64,000 bases of DNA from Chloroflexota bacterium (GTDB lineage Bacteria; Chloroflexota; Anaerolineae; Anaerolineales; Villigracilaceae), in NCBI GenBank assembly GCA_016235425.1, contig JACRLC010000106.1, forward strand, positions 1 through 64,000, given 5' to 3'. Both the position numbers and the translations under genes were made by a program. Of this stretch, positions 1-8,288 are shown in pieces; the stretch's first letter is position 1; every line of letters starts with the position of its first letter. Below the pieces are notes generated by a model. The model had not been told where the DNA came from. It made no database searches and saw only the letters and a list, made by a program, of their open reading frames with translations.

Positions 1-313
1 ACAATTAAGCGACGCTGTTATGGCATTCTCCGAAACACAACTTTATTCCAACGACTCTACCTTGATCTTGAAGGCTACCGAAACTTTGCCTAATCAGAAC
101 GCCACCATATATGGCATCTCCACGCGAAATCCCAAAGAGCCGATTTTCAGCCTCTTTTCCTATTTCATCCCTTGGAAACCCTTGTTCATGTACGGTAGAG
201 AAATCCTGATAAACATCTCATCTTTTGCGCCAACTTTGCTCGGAGGAGTTGAATCAAGGTCACAACGGCGCGCCTGCCTGGGATGGGAAGCATGGCGTGG
301 TGGGATGGTATCT
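1..313. other. Left-edge stretch without a recognisable gene
   Basis: No coding sequence with a convincing ribosome-binding site or family resemblance was found on either strand. One open frame runs through the stretch and across the following terminator hairpin, but its translation has no domain features. It may hold the 3' untranslated end of a transcript that starts outside the window. Confidence 0.4.
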
Positions 314-339
314 AAAGCCCCTCGAAAGTGGGGCTTTTT
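314..339 (+). terminator. Rho-independent terminator
   Basis: A perfect 8-bp stem (AAAGCCCC at 314-321 with GGGGCTTT at 330-337), an 8-base loop and a short T run. It lies about 65 bases before the KAS III-like start codon. It ends an upstream transcript or attenuates the next gene. Confidence 0.6.
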
Positions 340-402
340 GCAAATCTTGGAGGAAACTTTTTATTCTTGGGAGGGTTTCCGCAGTTAACAAAGGAGAATG
401 TT

Positions 403-1665
403 ATGGCTGGTGAAACTGAACTAAAGAATGTGTCATTCTATGACCGCCCGGGCGTGGAAAAGGGTGTCATACAGGTTGGGCAGGGGATCCCGTTTGGAAT
501 CGAGCGGGTTATCAATTCATCAATTGGTATCGGAGGCGTCTATGGCACCTGGGGAAAGAGTTATAGCAACGAAACCCTGCCGGCGTTCATCGAAGAAAGA
601 CTCGGACATCCCGTTCCTGACCAGGAAAAATTAAATTTGTCGGAGTTGGGTTTTCTAAACCGGCACCATTCTCCTCCAAATCTTTCCCATCTCGAGCACG
701 AACAAGTGGAACGCGAGATTGGTGCAAAGTTTCTAAGGGAGGCCGTCAATACCTGTAATTGGAAACCTTCCGAAGTGGATGCTGTGCTGATTGGTATAAG
801 TGCGCCGGTTCATGAAGATTATTTGAATCAGATCACGAAAGCGGCGGGATTGCGCGATGATATTCTGAAAGTTTGCGTGCACAAGGCCTGTGATGGTTCC
901 ACAAGCTGTCTGCACCTTGCTCTGAATCCTGACCTTCCGGAGAACCAGCAGCTTTCATATAACATTGCAGAAAGTTTGCGCGGTAAAAAGGTGTTGGTGG
1001 GAGGTATCGAGGGATTGAGCCGAACTGTGCTTGCATCCCACGATACAAATGCCTTACAGTTGTTTGGAAATGCGGCGGGTGTCATCGGAGTGATCCCGGA
1101 TCAAACCATAAAATTCCTGGCCGGGCAATCGCGCGAAATATACGATGAAAACGGTTTTCTGCAGGTGCAGATGCAATACCCGCATTCGCCGCAGAAGAAA
1201 GATGGAACCACGAATGTGGAAGTGACTAAAATTTCGTCGAACAATATTCGTATCGCAGGCCTGATGCATGAACCGGAAGATGGGTCAACGATTGCGATGG
1301 CTGGCCCGATGGGCATGGTCAAGTTGTTTGTACGCAATGGCGTGCAGGTTGTGCAGGATGTGTACGCCGCGTACCAATCCCGGCTGTCCGAGTTGGGCTT
1401 GAAGGGCAAATCGCTTGTGGTTGGAATCGTGCATCATGCCAACTATAAGATCAACAAATTGAAACAAAAACAATTGCAGGGTGAAGGTATCGTCATGGAC
1501 ATGCCGTGGCTTCTGAGCGAATTCGGCAACGTCAGTGCGGCGTCGAACATGATCGCCTTCCTGCGGGAGTTACCCTACTTGAAGATGCTCGACCATATTT
1601 TGATTGATGGGTTCGGAGCCGGGACCTATTATGATACCCTGGCGGTGGAACTCGGCAAAGCGTAA
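403..1665 (+). CDS. 3-oxoacyl-ACP synthase III (FabH/KAS III)-like enzyme
   Basis: This is a thiolase-fold condensing enzyme of about 420 residues. The expected catalytic triad is visible: Cys in HKACDGS in the middle of the chain, His in VHHANYK (compare HQAN of FabH) and Asn in FGNVSAAS. Such enzymes form a carbon-carbon bond between an acyl-CoA or acyl-ACP and a malonyl unit, so a role in lipid or polyketide-like synthesis is likely. The protein is about 100 residues longer than classical FabH and its substrate is unknown. The ATG at 403 was chosen because AAGGAG lies 6 bases upstream; an earlier in-frame ATG at 328 would put the terminator hairpin inside the gene. No acyl-carrier or fatty-acid genes are adjacent. 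Confidence 0.8.
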   Translation: MAGETELKNVSFYDRPGVEKGVIQVGQGIPFGIERVINSSIGIGGVYGTWGKSYSNETLPAFIEERLGHPVPDQEKLNLSELGFLNRHHSPPNLSHLEHEQVEREIGAKFLREAVNTCNWKPSEVDAVLIGISAPVHEDYLNQITKAAGLRDDILKVCVHKACDGSTSCLHLALNPDLPENQQLSYNIAESLRGKKVLVGGIEGLSRTVLASHDTNALQLFGNAAGVIGVIPDQTIKFLAGQSREIYDENGFLQVQMQYPHSPQKKDGTTNVEVTKISSNNIRIAGLMHEPEDGSTIAMAGPMGMVKLFVRNGVQVVQDVYAAYQSRLSELGLKGKSLVVGIVHHANYKINKLKQKQLQGEGIVMDMPWLLSEFGNVSAASNMIAFLRELPYLKMLDHILIDGFGAGTYYDTLAVELGKA

Positions 1666-1690
1666 ATTCCGTAAGTTACGAATTTGCTTC

Positions 1691-1749
1691 GGAGTGCAGA
1701 CTTAAGTCCGCTTTGGCCAGGCAAAATCGCAGACTAAAGTCTGCACTCC
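1691..1749. repeat. Intergenic palindrome, GGAGTGCAGACTT family
   Basis: GGAGTGCAGACTT (1691-1703) is repeated inverted at 1737-1749 with TAAGTC/AAAGTC inside. A related element with GGAGCGCGGACTTTAGTCCGC lies at 43879, so this is a dispersed family. Confidence 0.7.
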
Positions 1750-1844
1750 GTGTAATCTGTGATTTACTGAAATTGTTAAGTGCTTTGATGTGAGTCCCCG
1801 GTCTCGCAACATCGCCGAAGTACGGTGTGGCATGAAACAGCTGT

Positions 1845-2198
1845 TTAGATGACGTTCTCAAAATGAGTAATGGTGGGATTTGTTCCTGGCTTTCCCTCTA
1901 CTGAGATCACGTCAATCTGCCAGTGATCCATTTCGTGTTGGGCGGCGTAGTGTTGGGCGGCGTTGAGCATGTGTTCGCGTTTGCGCTGGGTGATCTGGTG
2001 TTCAGGGAGGAAATCCTTGCTGGATGTGAGGGTCTTTACTTCAACGAAGATTGTAATATCGTTCTGTTTGGCGATGATGTCAATCTCCCCGTAGGGTGTG
2101 CGGACGTTGCGTGCGATGATTTGGTAACCGCGCTTGATGAGCCAGTCCGCGGCGGTTTGTTCGCCCCACGCGCCGATTTGTTGGTTGTGTTGGGTCAT
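1845..2198 (-). CDS. yraN: YraN/UPF0102 family endonuclease-like protein
   Basis: A 117-residue protein with the restriction-endonuclease-like core of UPF0102. The motif order is G-E-x-x-A near residue 12, YGEIDIIA at 36-43 and FVEVKT at 51-56, giving the E...D...ExK metal-binding pattern. The cellular role of the family is poorly known; a nuclease function in DNA processing is inferred. The ATG at 2198 overlaps the stop of the upstream glycosyltransferase by four bases (ATGA), so the two genes are translationally coupled. A longer open frame extends upstream but only reads the glycosyltransferase out of frame. Confidence 0.85.
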   Translation of the reverse strand: MTQHNQQIGAWGEQTAADWLIKRGYQIIARNVRTPYGEIDIIAKQNDITIFVEVKTLTSSKDFLPEHQITQRKREHMLNAAQHYAAQHEMDHWQIDVISVEGKPGTNPTITHFENVI

Positions 2199-3397
2199 GA
2201 GAGAAATTGTTCCAGCAGGACGCGCAATCTCACAGCCCAGTTGCCTTTGCGCGGTTGCGAGTCGTAGACGAGCTTTTCGTAATATTTGAGCATGATTTGA
2301 GTCGTCCGCTCGATGGCGTAAATGGTGGATGCCTTTCGGGCTGAGTCGCTCATTTGGGCACGCAGGTTGAGGTCCAGGCAGAGGCGGGTTAGTTTGGCGG
2401 TGAATGCCGCCAGGTCGTGAGTCGCTAAAAAGCCGGTCACGCCGTCCTCGACAGTGTCTCCAACTCCAACGGATTCGATTCCCATGACCGGCAGTCCCGC
2501 GCCCATCGCTTCGATAACGGAGAGCGGATGAACCTCGGTGACTGAGGCCGTGACAAATGCGTCGCACATGGCGAGGTAGGCGGGAAGGTTGTCGTAGCTG
2601 ACCAGGCCGGTAAAACGAACGCGCTGGTTGATGCCGAGTTCGGTAACGAGGGACTGTAGTTCCTCTTCGAATTGTTTTTGACCACTGCCGATGATGAGAA
2701 GGTGTGTATTGGGCAGGGCGTGTGCGACGCCTGAAAACGAGCGCAAGAGAAAGTCGAGATTTTTTTCGGGGGCGATGCGGCCCGCATAAACGAGCAGGAT
2801 GTCGTTTTCAGCGGAACCGAAATCAGCGCGTGAGAGCGGCTCGGCCTGATAGAACCGCGTGAGGTCTACACCGTTTGGAACGACTTCGATGCGGCCTGCG
2901 ACGTTGAGTTCTTCGAGGACTTTTTTCATTCCCGCTGAGGGCGCGATAACGAGGTCCACTGCTTCACAGAAGGAGGGCATGTAAGCCTGGAGCAGACTCT
3001 GGCTCACTTCTTCGGGCATCATGGGCAGGTAGGCTTGCGCGTACAGGTCGTAACGGGTGTGGTTAGTGAAGATGATGGGGATTCGTAACGGGCGTAAATA
3101 GTGCAGGGCGAGACGTCCGCTGAGGAAGGGATGATGGACGTGGACAACGTCCATGGTTTGGAGGAGTTTTTTCGCGGCCCGCGAGTAGCGCAGTGATAAA
3201 TAGAAGCCCGTATCTGCCAGCGGCAGGCCGGGACTGCGCGTGACGCGCGCTTCGTCGTCGCGATAATCGAGATCGCCGAAGGTGAAGATGAAAACGTCAT
3301 GCCCCGCTTTTTCGAGGTAGTGTTTGTTGAGGTCAATATAATTGGTTATCCCGCTGACATGCGGTTTGTAGGTGTCTGCCATCATTCCGATTCGCAT
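2195..3397 (-). CDS. GT4-family glycosyltransferase
   Basis: A GT-B fold retaining glycosyltransferase of 400 residues, similar in plan to diacylglycerol glucosyltransferases and cell-wall mannosyltransferases. The N-terminal Rossmann half starts MRIGMMADTY and includes HVHHPF. The C-terminal half carries YAGRIAPEKN and the EX7E motif in EVHPLSVIEAMGAGLPV, which binds the sugar nucleotide. It most likely transfers a sugar onto a lipid or another glycan on the cytoplasmic face of the membrane. No acceptor can be read from the context. It heads a two-gene unit with yraN. A TATAAT box lies only 7 bases before the ATG and there is no Shine-Dalgarno sequence, so the message is probably leaderless. 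Confidence 0.9.
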   Translation of the reverse strand: MRIGMMADTYKPHVSGITNYIDLNKHYLEKAGHDVFIFTFGDLDYRDDEARVTRSPGLPLADTGFYLSLRYSRAAKKLLQTMDVVHVHHPFLSGRLALHYLRPLRIPIIFTNHTRYDLYAQAYLPMMPEEVSQSLLQAYMPSFCEAVDLVIAPSAGMKKVLEELNVAGRIEVVPNGVDLTRFYQAEPLSRADFGSAENDILLVYAGRIAPEKNLDFLLRSFSGVAHALPNTHLLIIGSGQKQFEEELQSLVTELGINQRVRFTGLVSYDNLPAYLAMCDAFVTASVTEVHPLSVIEAMGAGLPVMGIESVGVGDTVEDGVTGFLATHDLAAFTAKLTRLCLDLNLRAQMSDSARKASTIYAIERTTQIMLKYYEKLVYDSQPRKGNWAVRLRVLLEQFLS

Positions 3398-3404
3398 GGG
3401 GGAT

Positions 3405-3410
3405 ATTATA
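3405..3410 (-). promoter_or_regulatory. -10 box of a probable leaderless promoter (GT4 gene)
   Basis: TATAAT on the minus strand, 7 bases before the ATG at 3397. No good -35 box is visible. The divergent ttuB transcript starts from the same 63-base gap. Confidence 0.5.
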
Positions 3411-3460
3411 ACCGGGTCGAAGATTGCTTATGGTAGAATGACGCGCGAACGAGGAGAAAT

Positions 3461-3727
3461 ATGCCAGTTAAATTGATTTTGCGTGATAAGGAATACGAAG
3501 TGCGCGCAGGGATGACCCTGCTTGACGCGTTGAAGAAAAGCAACATCGTGCCAGAATCTGTGATCGCGACCAGGGATGGTGAGATGATAATTGACGACGA
3601 GATTTTGAAGGATGGGGATGTGATTAAATTAATTGCGGTCATATCGGGCGGCGCTCACGGAACACGCAATACGCAACAGACGCCCCGTGTTTCGTGTTCC
3701 GTAAGGAGCAGCCATGAAGTGCCGTAA
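3461..3727 (+). CDS. ttuB: Ubiquitin-like sulfur carrier (TtuB/ThiS/MoaD type) with an abnormal C-terminal extension
   Basis: A small beta-grasp protein. Residues 1-64 match a complete ThiS/TtuB-like domain ending in VISGG, where the family normally stops so that the terminal Gly can be adenylated and thiocarboxylated. Here translation continues for 24 more residues with unrelated composition. That tail is encoded largely by an inverted repeat (3659-3700), and the stop lies 14 bases inside ttuA. TtuB donates sulfur to TtuA for 2-thiolation of ribothymidine 54 in tRNA, a thermostability modification, and the adjacent ttuA supports this role. The start is supported by GAGGAG 4 bases upstream. 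Whether the tail is removed by a protease, inactivates the carrier or reflects recent repeat insertion is unknown. Confidence 0.8.
   Translation: MPVKLILRDKEYEVRAGMTLLDALKKSNIVPESVIATRDGEMIIDDEILKDGDVIKLIAVISGGAHGTRNTQQTPRVSCSVRSSHEVP
3659..3700. repeat. Inverted repeat inside the ttuB 3' end
   Basis: GGAACACG (3659-3666) pairs with CGTGTTCC (3693-3700). It begins directly after the codons for the conserved Gly-Gly and encodes most of the extra tail. Confidence 0.65.
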
Positions 3728-4649
3728 GTGCGGTTCGAAGGCGCACGTCAACATGCGCCAGCATAAACTGGCCTTGTGCAAGGAACACTATCTCGAATGG
3801 GTTCCAGAGCAGACGGAACGCTTTATCAAAAAATACCAGATGTTTACGCACGAGGAGAAAATCCTTGTGGCGGTTTCAGGCGGCAAGGATTCGCTTTCCC
3901 TGTGGGACATTCTCGTCCGACTCGGCTATCAGGCGGATGGAATGTACATCGGACTTGGCATCAATGGCGGCATCCATTATTCAGACGAGTCGCATCGCCT
4001 CACCGAGGAGTTTGCTCAAAGGCACGGACTCAAATTACACGTCGTTGACATCGAGAAGGAATATGGTCAGCCCATTCCCGTGCTTGCAGAGATGACCCAT
4101 CGCGGACAGGGCAAACCATGCTCCGTCTGCGGATTGGCGAAACGACACGAAATGAACCGCATCGCGCGTGACCTTGGGTATGATGTGCTTGCGACCGGCC
4201 ATAATCTCGACGACGAAGCCGCCGTGTTATTCGGCAACACGCTGACGTGGGCGAGCGAATATCTTTTGCGGCAGGGACCGGTGTTGCCTGAAAACGAAGG
4301 ACTGGCGCGCAAGGTCAAACCGTTGTGCCGGTTCTACGAACGCGAGATGACGGCATACGCCATCGCGCGCGGCATCGAATATATCTATGATGAATGTCCG
4401 TACGCGGAAGGTTCGCAATCCATCTATTACAAGGAATTGCTCAACCAACTGGAAACGACCCGCCCTGGAGCGAAGTTGACTTTCTACTTAAGTTTTTTGG
4501 AAGCGCGCAAGAGTGGGAATTTATTTATCGAGAAAAACGTCGAGCAGGCTCACATGCACCCCTGTTCAAAATGCGGACAGTTGACGTCTGCGCCCGGTCT
4601 GTGTTCGTTTTGCCGGATGATGGAGAAAGTGAATGCGGCGGTGGAGTAA
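3714..4649 (+). CDS. ttuA: tRNA-5-methyluridine(54) 2-sulfurtransferase TtuA
   Basis: A 311-residue PP-loop ATPase of the TtuA/Ncs6/TtcA group. An N-terminal zinc ribbon starts CRKCG and has its second pair near LCKEHY. The ATP-binding PP-loop SGGKDS follows at about residue 57. CSVCG at about 138 and Cys in DECPYAEGS at about 230 match the cysteines that bind the catalytic Fe-S cluster. A C-terminal zinc finger reads CSKCGQ...CSFCRM. The enzyme activates U54 of tRNA with ATP and accepts sulfur from a TtuB thiocarboxylate. It overlaps the upstream carrier gene by 14 bases and has AAGGAG before its ATG. All expected cysteines are present. Confidence 0.9.
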   Translation: MKCRKCGSKAHVNMRQHKLALCKEHYLEWVPEQTERFIKKYQMFTHEEKILVAVSGGKDSLSLWDILVRLGYQADGMYIGLGINGGIHYSDESHRLTEEFAQRHGLKLHVVDIEKEYGQPIPVLAEMTHRGQGKPCSVCGLAKRHEMNRIARDLGYDVLATGHNLDDEAAVLFGNTLTWASEYLLRQGPVLPENEGLARKVKPLCRFYEREMTAYAIARGIEYIYDECPYAEGSQSIYYKELLNQLETTRPGAKLTFYLSFLEARKSGNLFIEKNVEQAHMHPCSKCGQLTSAPGLCSFCRMMEKVNAAVE

Positions 4650-4695
4650 AAGTACTCCACTCACATCGTCCCGATGCTCTTTCGGGAGCGCGAAG

Positions 4696-5688
4696 CTATC
4701 GTATCAATGTGACGGCAAGTCCCAGCAGGAATAATCCCAGGGCGGTGTAGCCGATAAATCTTTCCGCGCTCGTGGTGAAGATCAAAAATGGGGGCGTGTC
4801 GAACGCGGGTCTTCCCGCGGGGATGGTGGGAAGCTCACGCGAACCCAATAGCACATCGCGAAAAGCGTGAATGGACGCGGGCCGTTCATCCGGGTGCAGG
4901 GCCATTGCCCACAGGATGGCCTTTTCCACGCGAGTGCTGATAGCGGGGTTGATCTCACGAGGCGGAAGCAGGTTTCGGCTGTCGAGGAAGCGTTTGCGGG
5001 CTTCGGCGGGAGGCTCGTTGGTCAGTAAATGATAGAGGGTCGCGCCGAAGGAGTAGATGTCGGCGCGCACGTCGGTATGTGAATCGTCGCCGCCGTATTG
5101 TTCGAGGGGCGTGTAAAGCGCGGTGCCTTGTCCCTGAATGATGGTGATGGTCACTTCATCGGGCGCGAGAATTTTGACGAGGCCGAAGTCCACGAGTTTG
5201 AGCAGGCCGTTCGGCGTGATCTTGAGGTTGCTCGGCTTGATATCGCGATGAATGATGGAAGGGGTTTGGTGGTGAAGATAATCCAGCGCGTCGGCCAGCT
5301 GCGCGGCCCAGCGAAGCACTTCACCCTCCGGCAGGAAAGTTTTTTTGCGCCGCGCTTCGAGCATTCTTTCGCGCAGGTCCTTGCCGGGGACGTAATCCAT
5401 GACAAGATAATCGCGCTGACCGTTCGAAAAGAAATCTGAAACCTTCGGTAAGTTGGGATGATCCAGGCGCGCAAGAACAGTGGCCTCGCGCAGAAATTGG
5501 TCGCGGGCTTGTTCCAGGATTTTTAGCGGGAGGGCGCGGTCGTACTCGACTTCCTTGAGCGCGCATTGACGGCCTTCCAGACGCAGGTCGTCTGCAAGGT
5601 AAATGCAACCAATGCCGCCCTGTCCGATCCGTTCACGGACTTTGTAGCGGCCGCGCAACACCTCTCCATTCTTCAGGGGGAGGGGCAC
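4696..5688 (-). CDS. Membrane-anchored Ser/Thr protein kinase
   Basis: A Hanks-type kinase of 330 residues. The glycine loop GQGGIGCIY lies near residue 22 and the ATP-anchoring Lys in CALKEVEY. The catalytic loop is HRDIKPSN and the metal-binding site DFG, followed by a TALYTPLEQYGG activation segment. The kinase domain ends near residue 280. A short linker leads to one hydrophobic helix at the C-terminus (about 308-328) with almost nothing beyond it, so the kinase should face the cytoplasm without an external sensor. It is transcribed away from an FHA/winged-helix regulator, a plausible phosphothreonine-reading partner (inference). Confidence 0.9.
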   Translation of the reverse strand: MPLPLKNGEVLRGRYKVRERIGQGGIGCIYLADDLRLEGRQCALKEVEYDRALPLKILEQARDQFLREATVLARLDHPNLPKVSDFFSNGQRDYLVMDYVPGKDLRERMLEARRKKTFLPEGEVLRWAAQLADALDYLHHQTPSIIHRDIKPSNLKITPNGLLKLVDFGLVKILAPDEVTITIIQGQGTALYTPLEQYGGDDSHTDVRADIYSFGATLYHLLTNEPPAEARKRFLDSRNLLPPREINPAISTRVEKAILWAMALHPDERPASIHAFRDVLLGSRELPTIPAGRPAFDTPPFLIFTTSAERFIGYTALGLFLLGLAVTLIR

Positions 5689-6089
5689 TGTTCTCCTTTA
5701 CTGCAATGCTGATTTCCTGTGTACCAAATTCGGCGTAAGGTTTGCACAGAAACATACTTTTCTGCTATATTATAAACGTCTTTGCAGCCGGAGAGTACTG
5801 CGTTAACATGACAATTCTCAATCCAATTTCTCTGGATTGGAAGTTCCAGCAGGAAACATCTGGATTTGCAGGTTTTGCCGGCGGCGGCAATATGTTTTTT
5901 TCAAATGAGAATTTCTGACATTAACATATTAAATCGATATTTTTAGGATGAGGGCGGATACTTTCATTTATACTTAAAATGCTCCGGTGGATTACCCTGC
6001 AGATATAGAGGCGCCAAATCTGCCGTGAGCGATACGTGATTTTCTGATACCTGGGAGTTATTATTCAAAGCGCTGATTTTGAGGCATCT
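5689..6089. other. 400-base divergent regulatory region
   Basis: No gene is visible. The region separates the divergent kinase and FHA-regulator genes. It is AT-rich and contains a small hairpin near 5820-5840 (CAATCCA/TGGATTG). It must hold promoters for both genes; only one plausible plus-strand candidate is listed separately. Confidence 0.5.
5742..5773 (+). promoter_or_regulatory. Candidate sigma70-type promoter for the FHA regulator
   Basis: TTGCAC (5742-5747), an 18-base spacer and TATATT (5766-5771). The start codon is more than 300 bases downstream, so the leader would be long. Confidence 0.35.
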
Positions 6090-6746
6090 ATGGATCATGA
6101 TGAAGAATATCCCATGCTGGTTGCCCAGGAGGGTCCATTAAAAGGACAACGCTGGGCTTTGAGTCACACACTCATGCTTGGGCGTGACTCCACTTGCGAA
6201 GTCGTCATACAAGATCGCCAGGTCTCCCGCTTCCACGCCCGTCTCACACCTACGGCCGAAGGTGTGATGCTTGAAGACCTGGGAAGCAAAAACGGCACCA
6301 ACCACAACGGGGCCGAGTTGACCGCGCCGGTCATGTTGCAGGATGGCGACATGATAGGCGTTGCCCTCGCCCAGCAATTTCTTTTTCTTACATCCGATGC
6401 AACCATGCCGCTGGCCGAGGGCGCAGGCAGGCCGGGACGGATGATGATGGAACAGAAATCCCGCCGCGTGTGGGTCAACCAGCAGCAGGTCGTGCCGCCG
6501 CTTTCCGCGCAGCAATTCAAACTGCTCTGGCTGCTATATGAAAGCCAGGGACAGGTCATCAGCCGCACCGATCTCGTGACGGCAGTGTGGGGCGAGGAAC
6601 AAATGGCGGGCGTATCCGATCAGGCATTGGACGCGCTGATCCGCCGCCTGCGCGACAGGCTGGCCTCGCTCGATCCCACACACCAATATATCGATACGGT
6701 ACGCGGCCACGGTGTTCGGCTCGATAATCCTCCGGTGGGTGAGTAA
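6090..6746 (+). CDS. FHA domain-winged helix transcriptional regulator
   Basis: A 218-residue two-domain protein. Residues about 25-100 form a forkhead-associated domain with LGRDSTCEV, the phosphothreonine-contacting SRFHARL and LGSKNGT, all key residues present. Residues about 120-213 form an OmpR/PhoB-type winged helix with the recognition segment DALIRRLRDRL and the wing YIDTVRGHGVRL. The layout resembles EmbR-like regulators turned round (FHA first). It is expected to bind DNA in response to phosphorylation of a partner or itself. The divergent Ser/Thr kinase is the obvious candidate partner. A short GAGG precedes the ATG. The next gene begins 5 bases after its stop, so it leads a likely operon with the flavin and PIG-L genes. 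Confidence 0.88.
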   Translation: MDHDEEYPMLVAQEGPLKGQRWALSHTLMLGRDSTCEVVIQDRQVSRFHARLTPTAEGVMLEDLGSKNGTNHNGAELTAPVMLQDGDMIGVALAQQFLFLTSDATMPLAEGAGRPGRMMMEQKSRRVWVNQQQVVPPLSAQQFKLLWLLYESQGQVISRTDLVTAVWGEEQMAGVSDQALDALIRRLRDRLASLDPTHQYIDTVRGHGVRLDNPPVGE

Positions 6747-6751
6747 ATTCA

Positions 6752-7225
6752 ATGGATGTAAATTCAGAAAAACTTCTTGCCTGCATGCTCCGCGAAATTC
6801 GTCTCGCGGCGCTGGGCACTTTTCACGACAATGCACCGCTTGTCTCCCTGGTCACTTTTGTGCCTGCGGATGACTTTTCCGCTTTCTATATTCACGTCAG
6901 CCGCCTGGCCCAACACACGGTGGACATGCAAAAGGACAAGCGCGTCAACCTGATGATCTCCGAAAAGGATGACGACCGCCCCGACCCGTTGACGCTGGCG
7001 CGCGTGTCCATTCGCGGGGCGGCCGAATTTCTCACACCTGGCGAACCCGGTTACACTCCGGTCAAGACGCTGTATCTCGCGCGCTTTCCCGAATCCGAGC
7101 CACTATTCAAGCTTGGCGATTTCGGACTGTGGAAGATCACACCCAGGGGTGCGCGCTACATTGCCGGGTTTGCAAAAGCATATAACCTGACCCCTGAAAC
7201 ATTGATAAAAGTATCCAATCGCTAA
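6752..7225 (+). CDS. Pyridoxamine 5'-phosphate oxidase-like FMN-binding split-barrel protein
   Basis: A 157-residue protein with the split-barrel pattern of the PNPOx/HugZ-like family. The N-terminal part reads LAALGTFHDNAPLVSLV. A strand-turn with FYIHVSRLAQHTVDM, where flavin phosphate would bind, comes next, then VNLMISEKDD and an ARVSIRG strand. The C-terminal half contains FKLGDFGLWKITP. Members bind FMN, F420 or heme and have varied redox roles, so the substrate cannot be read from the sequence. It starts 5 bases after the FHA-regulator stop. Confidence 0.75.
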   Translation: MDVNSEKLLACMLREIRLAALGTFHDNAPLVSLVTFVPADDFSAFYIHVSRLAQHTVDMQKDKRVNLMISEKDDDRPDPLTLARVSIRGAAEFLTPGEPGYTPVKTLYLARFPESEPLFKLGDFGLWKITPRGARYIAGFAKAYNLTPETLIKVSNR

Positions 7226-7241
7226 AATCGAGGAGAATTCC

Positions 7242-8057
7242 GTGCCAAAAGATTCGCTGAGACTTTTAGCCGTCTTCGCTCATCCCGATGATGAAGCGAT
7301 GGGCATGGGCGGGACGCTCGCGAAATATTCCGCCGAAGGGGTGGACACGTACCTCGTCTGCGCTTCACGCGGGGAGAGAGGCTGGTTCGGTCCCAAAGAG
7401 CAGGATCCAGGTCCGGAAAGACTCGGCCAACTGCGCGAAAAAGAATTGCGCTGTGCGGGTGAAAAACTCGGGCTGAAAGAAATCCACTTCCTCGATTACA
7501 TTGACGGCGACGTGGACCAGGCCGATCCCGGCGAAGCCATCAACAAGATTGCCACACACATCCGCAGGATCAAACCTCACGTTGTCGTAACATTCCCTCC
7601 CGATGGCGGCTACGGACACCCCGATCACATTGCCAGCGGACAGTTCACAGCCGCGGCCATTGTTGCCGCGGCCGATTCAAGTTTTGTTGATTTGAAGAAA
7701 CAAGTCGCTCATCGCGTCCTGAAATATTATTACATGGTTGATTCTGAAAGCTTTGTCAATTTCATCGAGCCGGTTATGGGTGATATATCTTTTCAGGTAG
7801 GCGGCCAGACGCGCGGTGAAATCGCGTGGAAGGAATGGGCGATCACCACACGCATTGACGTGTCCGCTCACACCAAAGCCGCGTGGGAGGCGATTCAATG
7901 TCATCAGAGTCAATTGGCTGCTTTGGGGCCGCTTGCCGAAATGCACGAAGACGCCATCTATGCAGTCCTGGGAATGCAAGGCACGTTTTACCGAGCGTTT
8001 AGTTTGGTCAATGGCGGGAGAAAAGTGGAGACGGATTTGTTTGAGGGGTTGAGATAA
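7242..8057 (+). CDS. PIG-L/LmbE-family zinc deacetylase
   Basis: A 271-residue metal-dependent N-deacetylase of the GlcNAc-PI de-N-acetylase superfamily. The zinc-binding motif AHPDDE lies at residues 13-18 and the second site HPDHI at about 127. The characteristic CASRGERGW strand-loop is also present. Family members remove acetyl or amide groups from amino-sugar conjugates (MshB, Mca, BshB and glycan precursors); the exact substrate is unknown. The start is GTG, supported by GAGGAG 6 bases upstream. It is the last gene of a tight three-gene group and is followed by repeats. Confidence 0.85.
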   Translation: MPKDSLRLLAVFAHPDDEAMGMGGTLAKYSAEGVDTYLVCASRGERGWFGPKEQDPGPERLGQLREKELRCAGEKLGLKEIHFLDYIDGDVDQADPGEAINKIATHIRRIKPHVVVTFPPDGGYGHPDHIASGQFTAAAIVAAADSSFVDLKKQVAHRVLKYYYMVDSESFVNFIEPVMGDISFQVGGQTRGEIAWKEWAITTRIDVSAHTKAAWEAIQCHQSQLAALGPLAEMHEDAIYAVLGMQGTFYRAFSLVNGGRKVETDLFEGLR

Positions 8058-8072
8058 CGCGTAACAAAAAAA

Positions 8073-8255
8073 GACCCTAAAGGTTTCTCCTCTTCGAGGA
8101 CTTCGCAAGCCTTTAGGAATTTAGAAGTTGAATCCCCGTTTTTCGGACAAAAATTTTTGAACCGCGAAGCCTTGCATTGAGCCTGTCGAAGTGACGCAAA
8201 GACCGCTAAGAAAAACCTTTAAACCTTCGCGCTCTTAGCGGGCTTTGCGGTAAAA
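8073..8255. repeat. Two intergenic palindromes, one possibly carrying a third
   Basis: The first hairpin pairs CCTAAAGG (from about 8077) with CCTTTAGG (ending near 8117). The second pairs GCAAAGACCGCTAAG (8196-8210) with CTTAGCGGGCTTTGC (8234-8248). A segment with TTGAGCCTGTCGAAG interrupts its left arm. The second belongs to the same family as the element at 43952-44026. Confidence 0.6.
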
Positions 8256-8288
8256 CTTTTCTGGCTTGTCTGGGTTAGGGGCTAAAAT

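Noticed and set aside
236-340. Possible T-box or other riboswitch before the KAS III-like gene
   Set aside because: GGTGGGATGGTATC before a terminator is reminiscent of a T-box, but the conserved TGGNACCGCG core is missing and the gene is not linked to amino acids.
20-388. 122-codon open frame at the left edge
   Set aside because: No ribosome-binding site, no family features, and it reads through a terminator hairpin and into the ribosome-binding region of the next gene.
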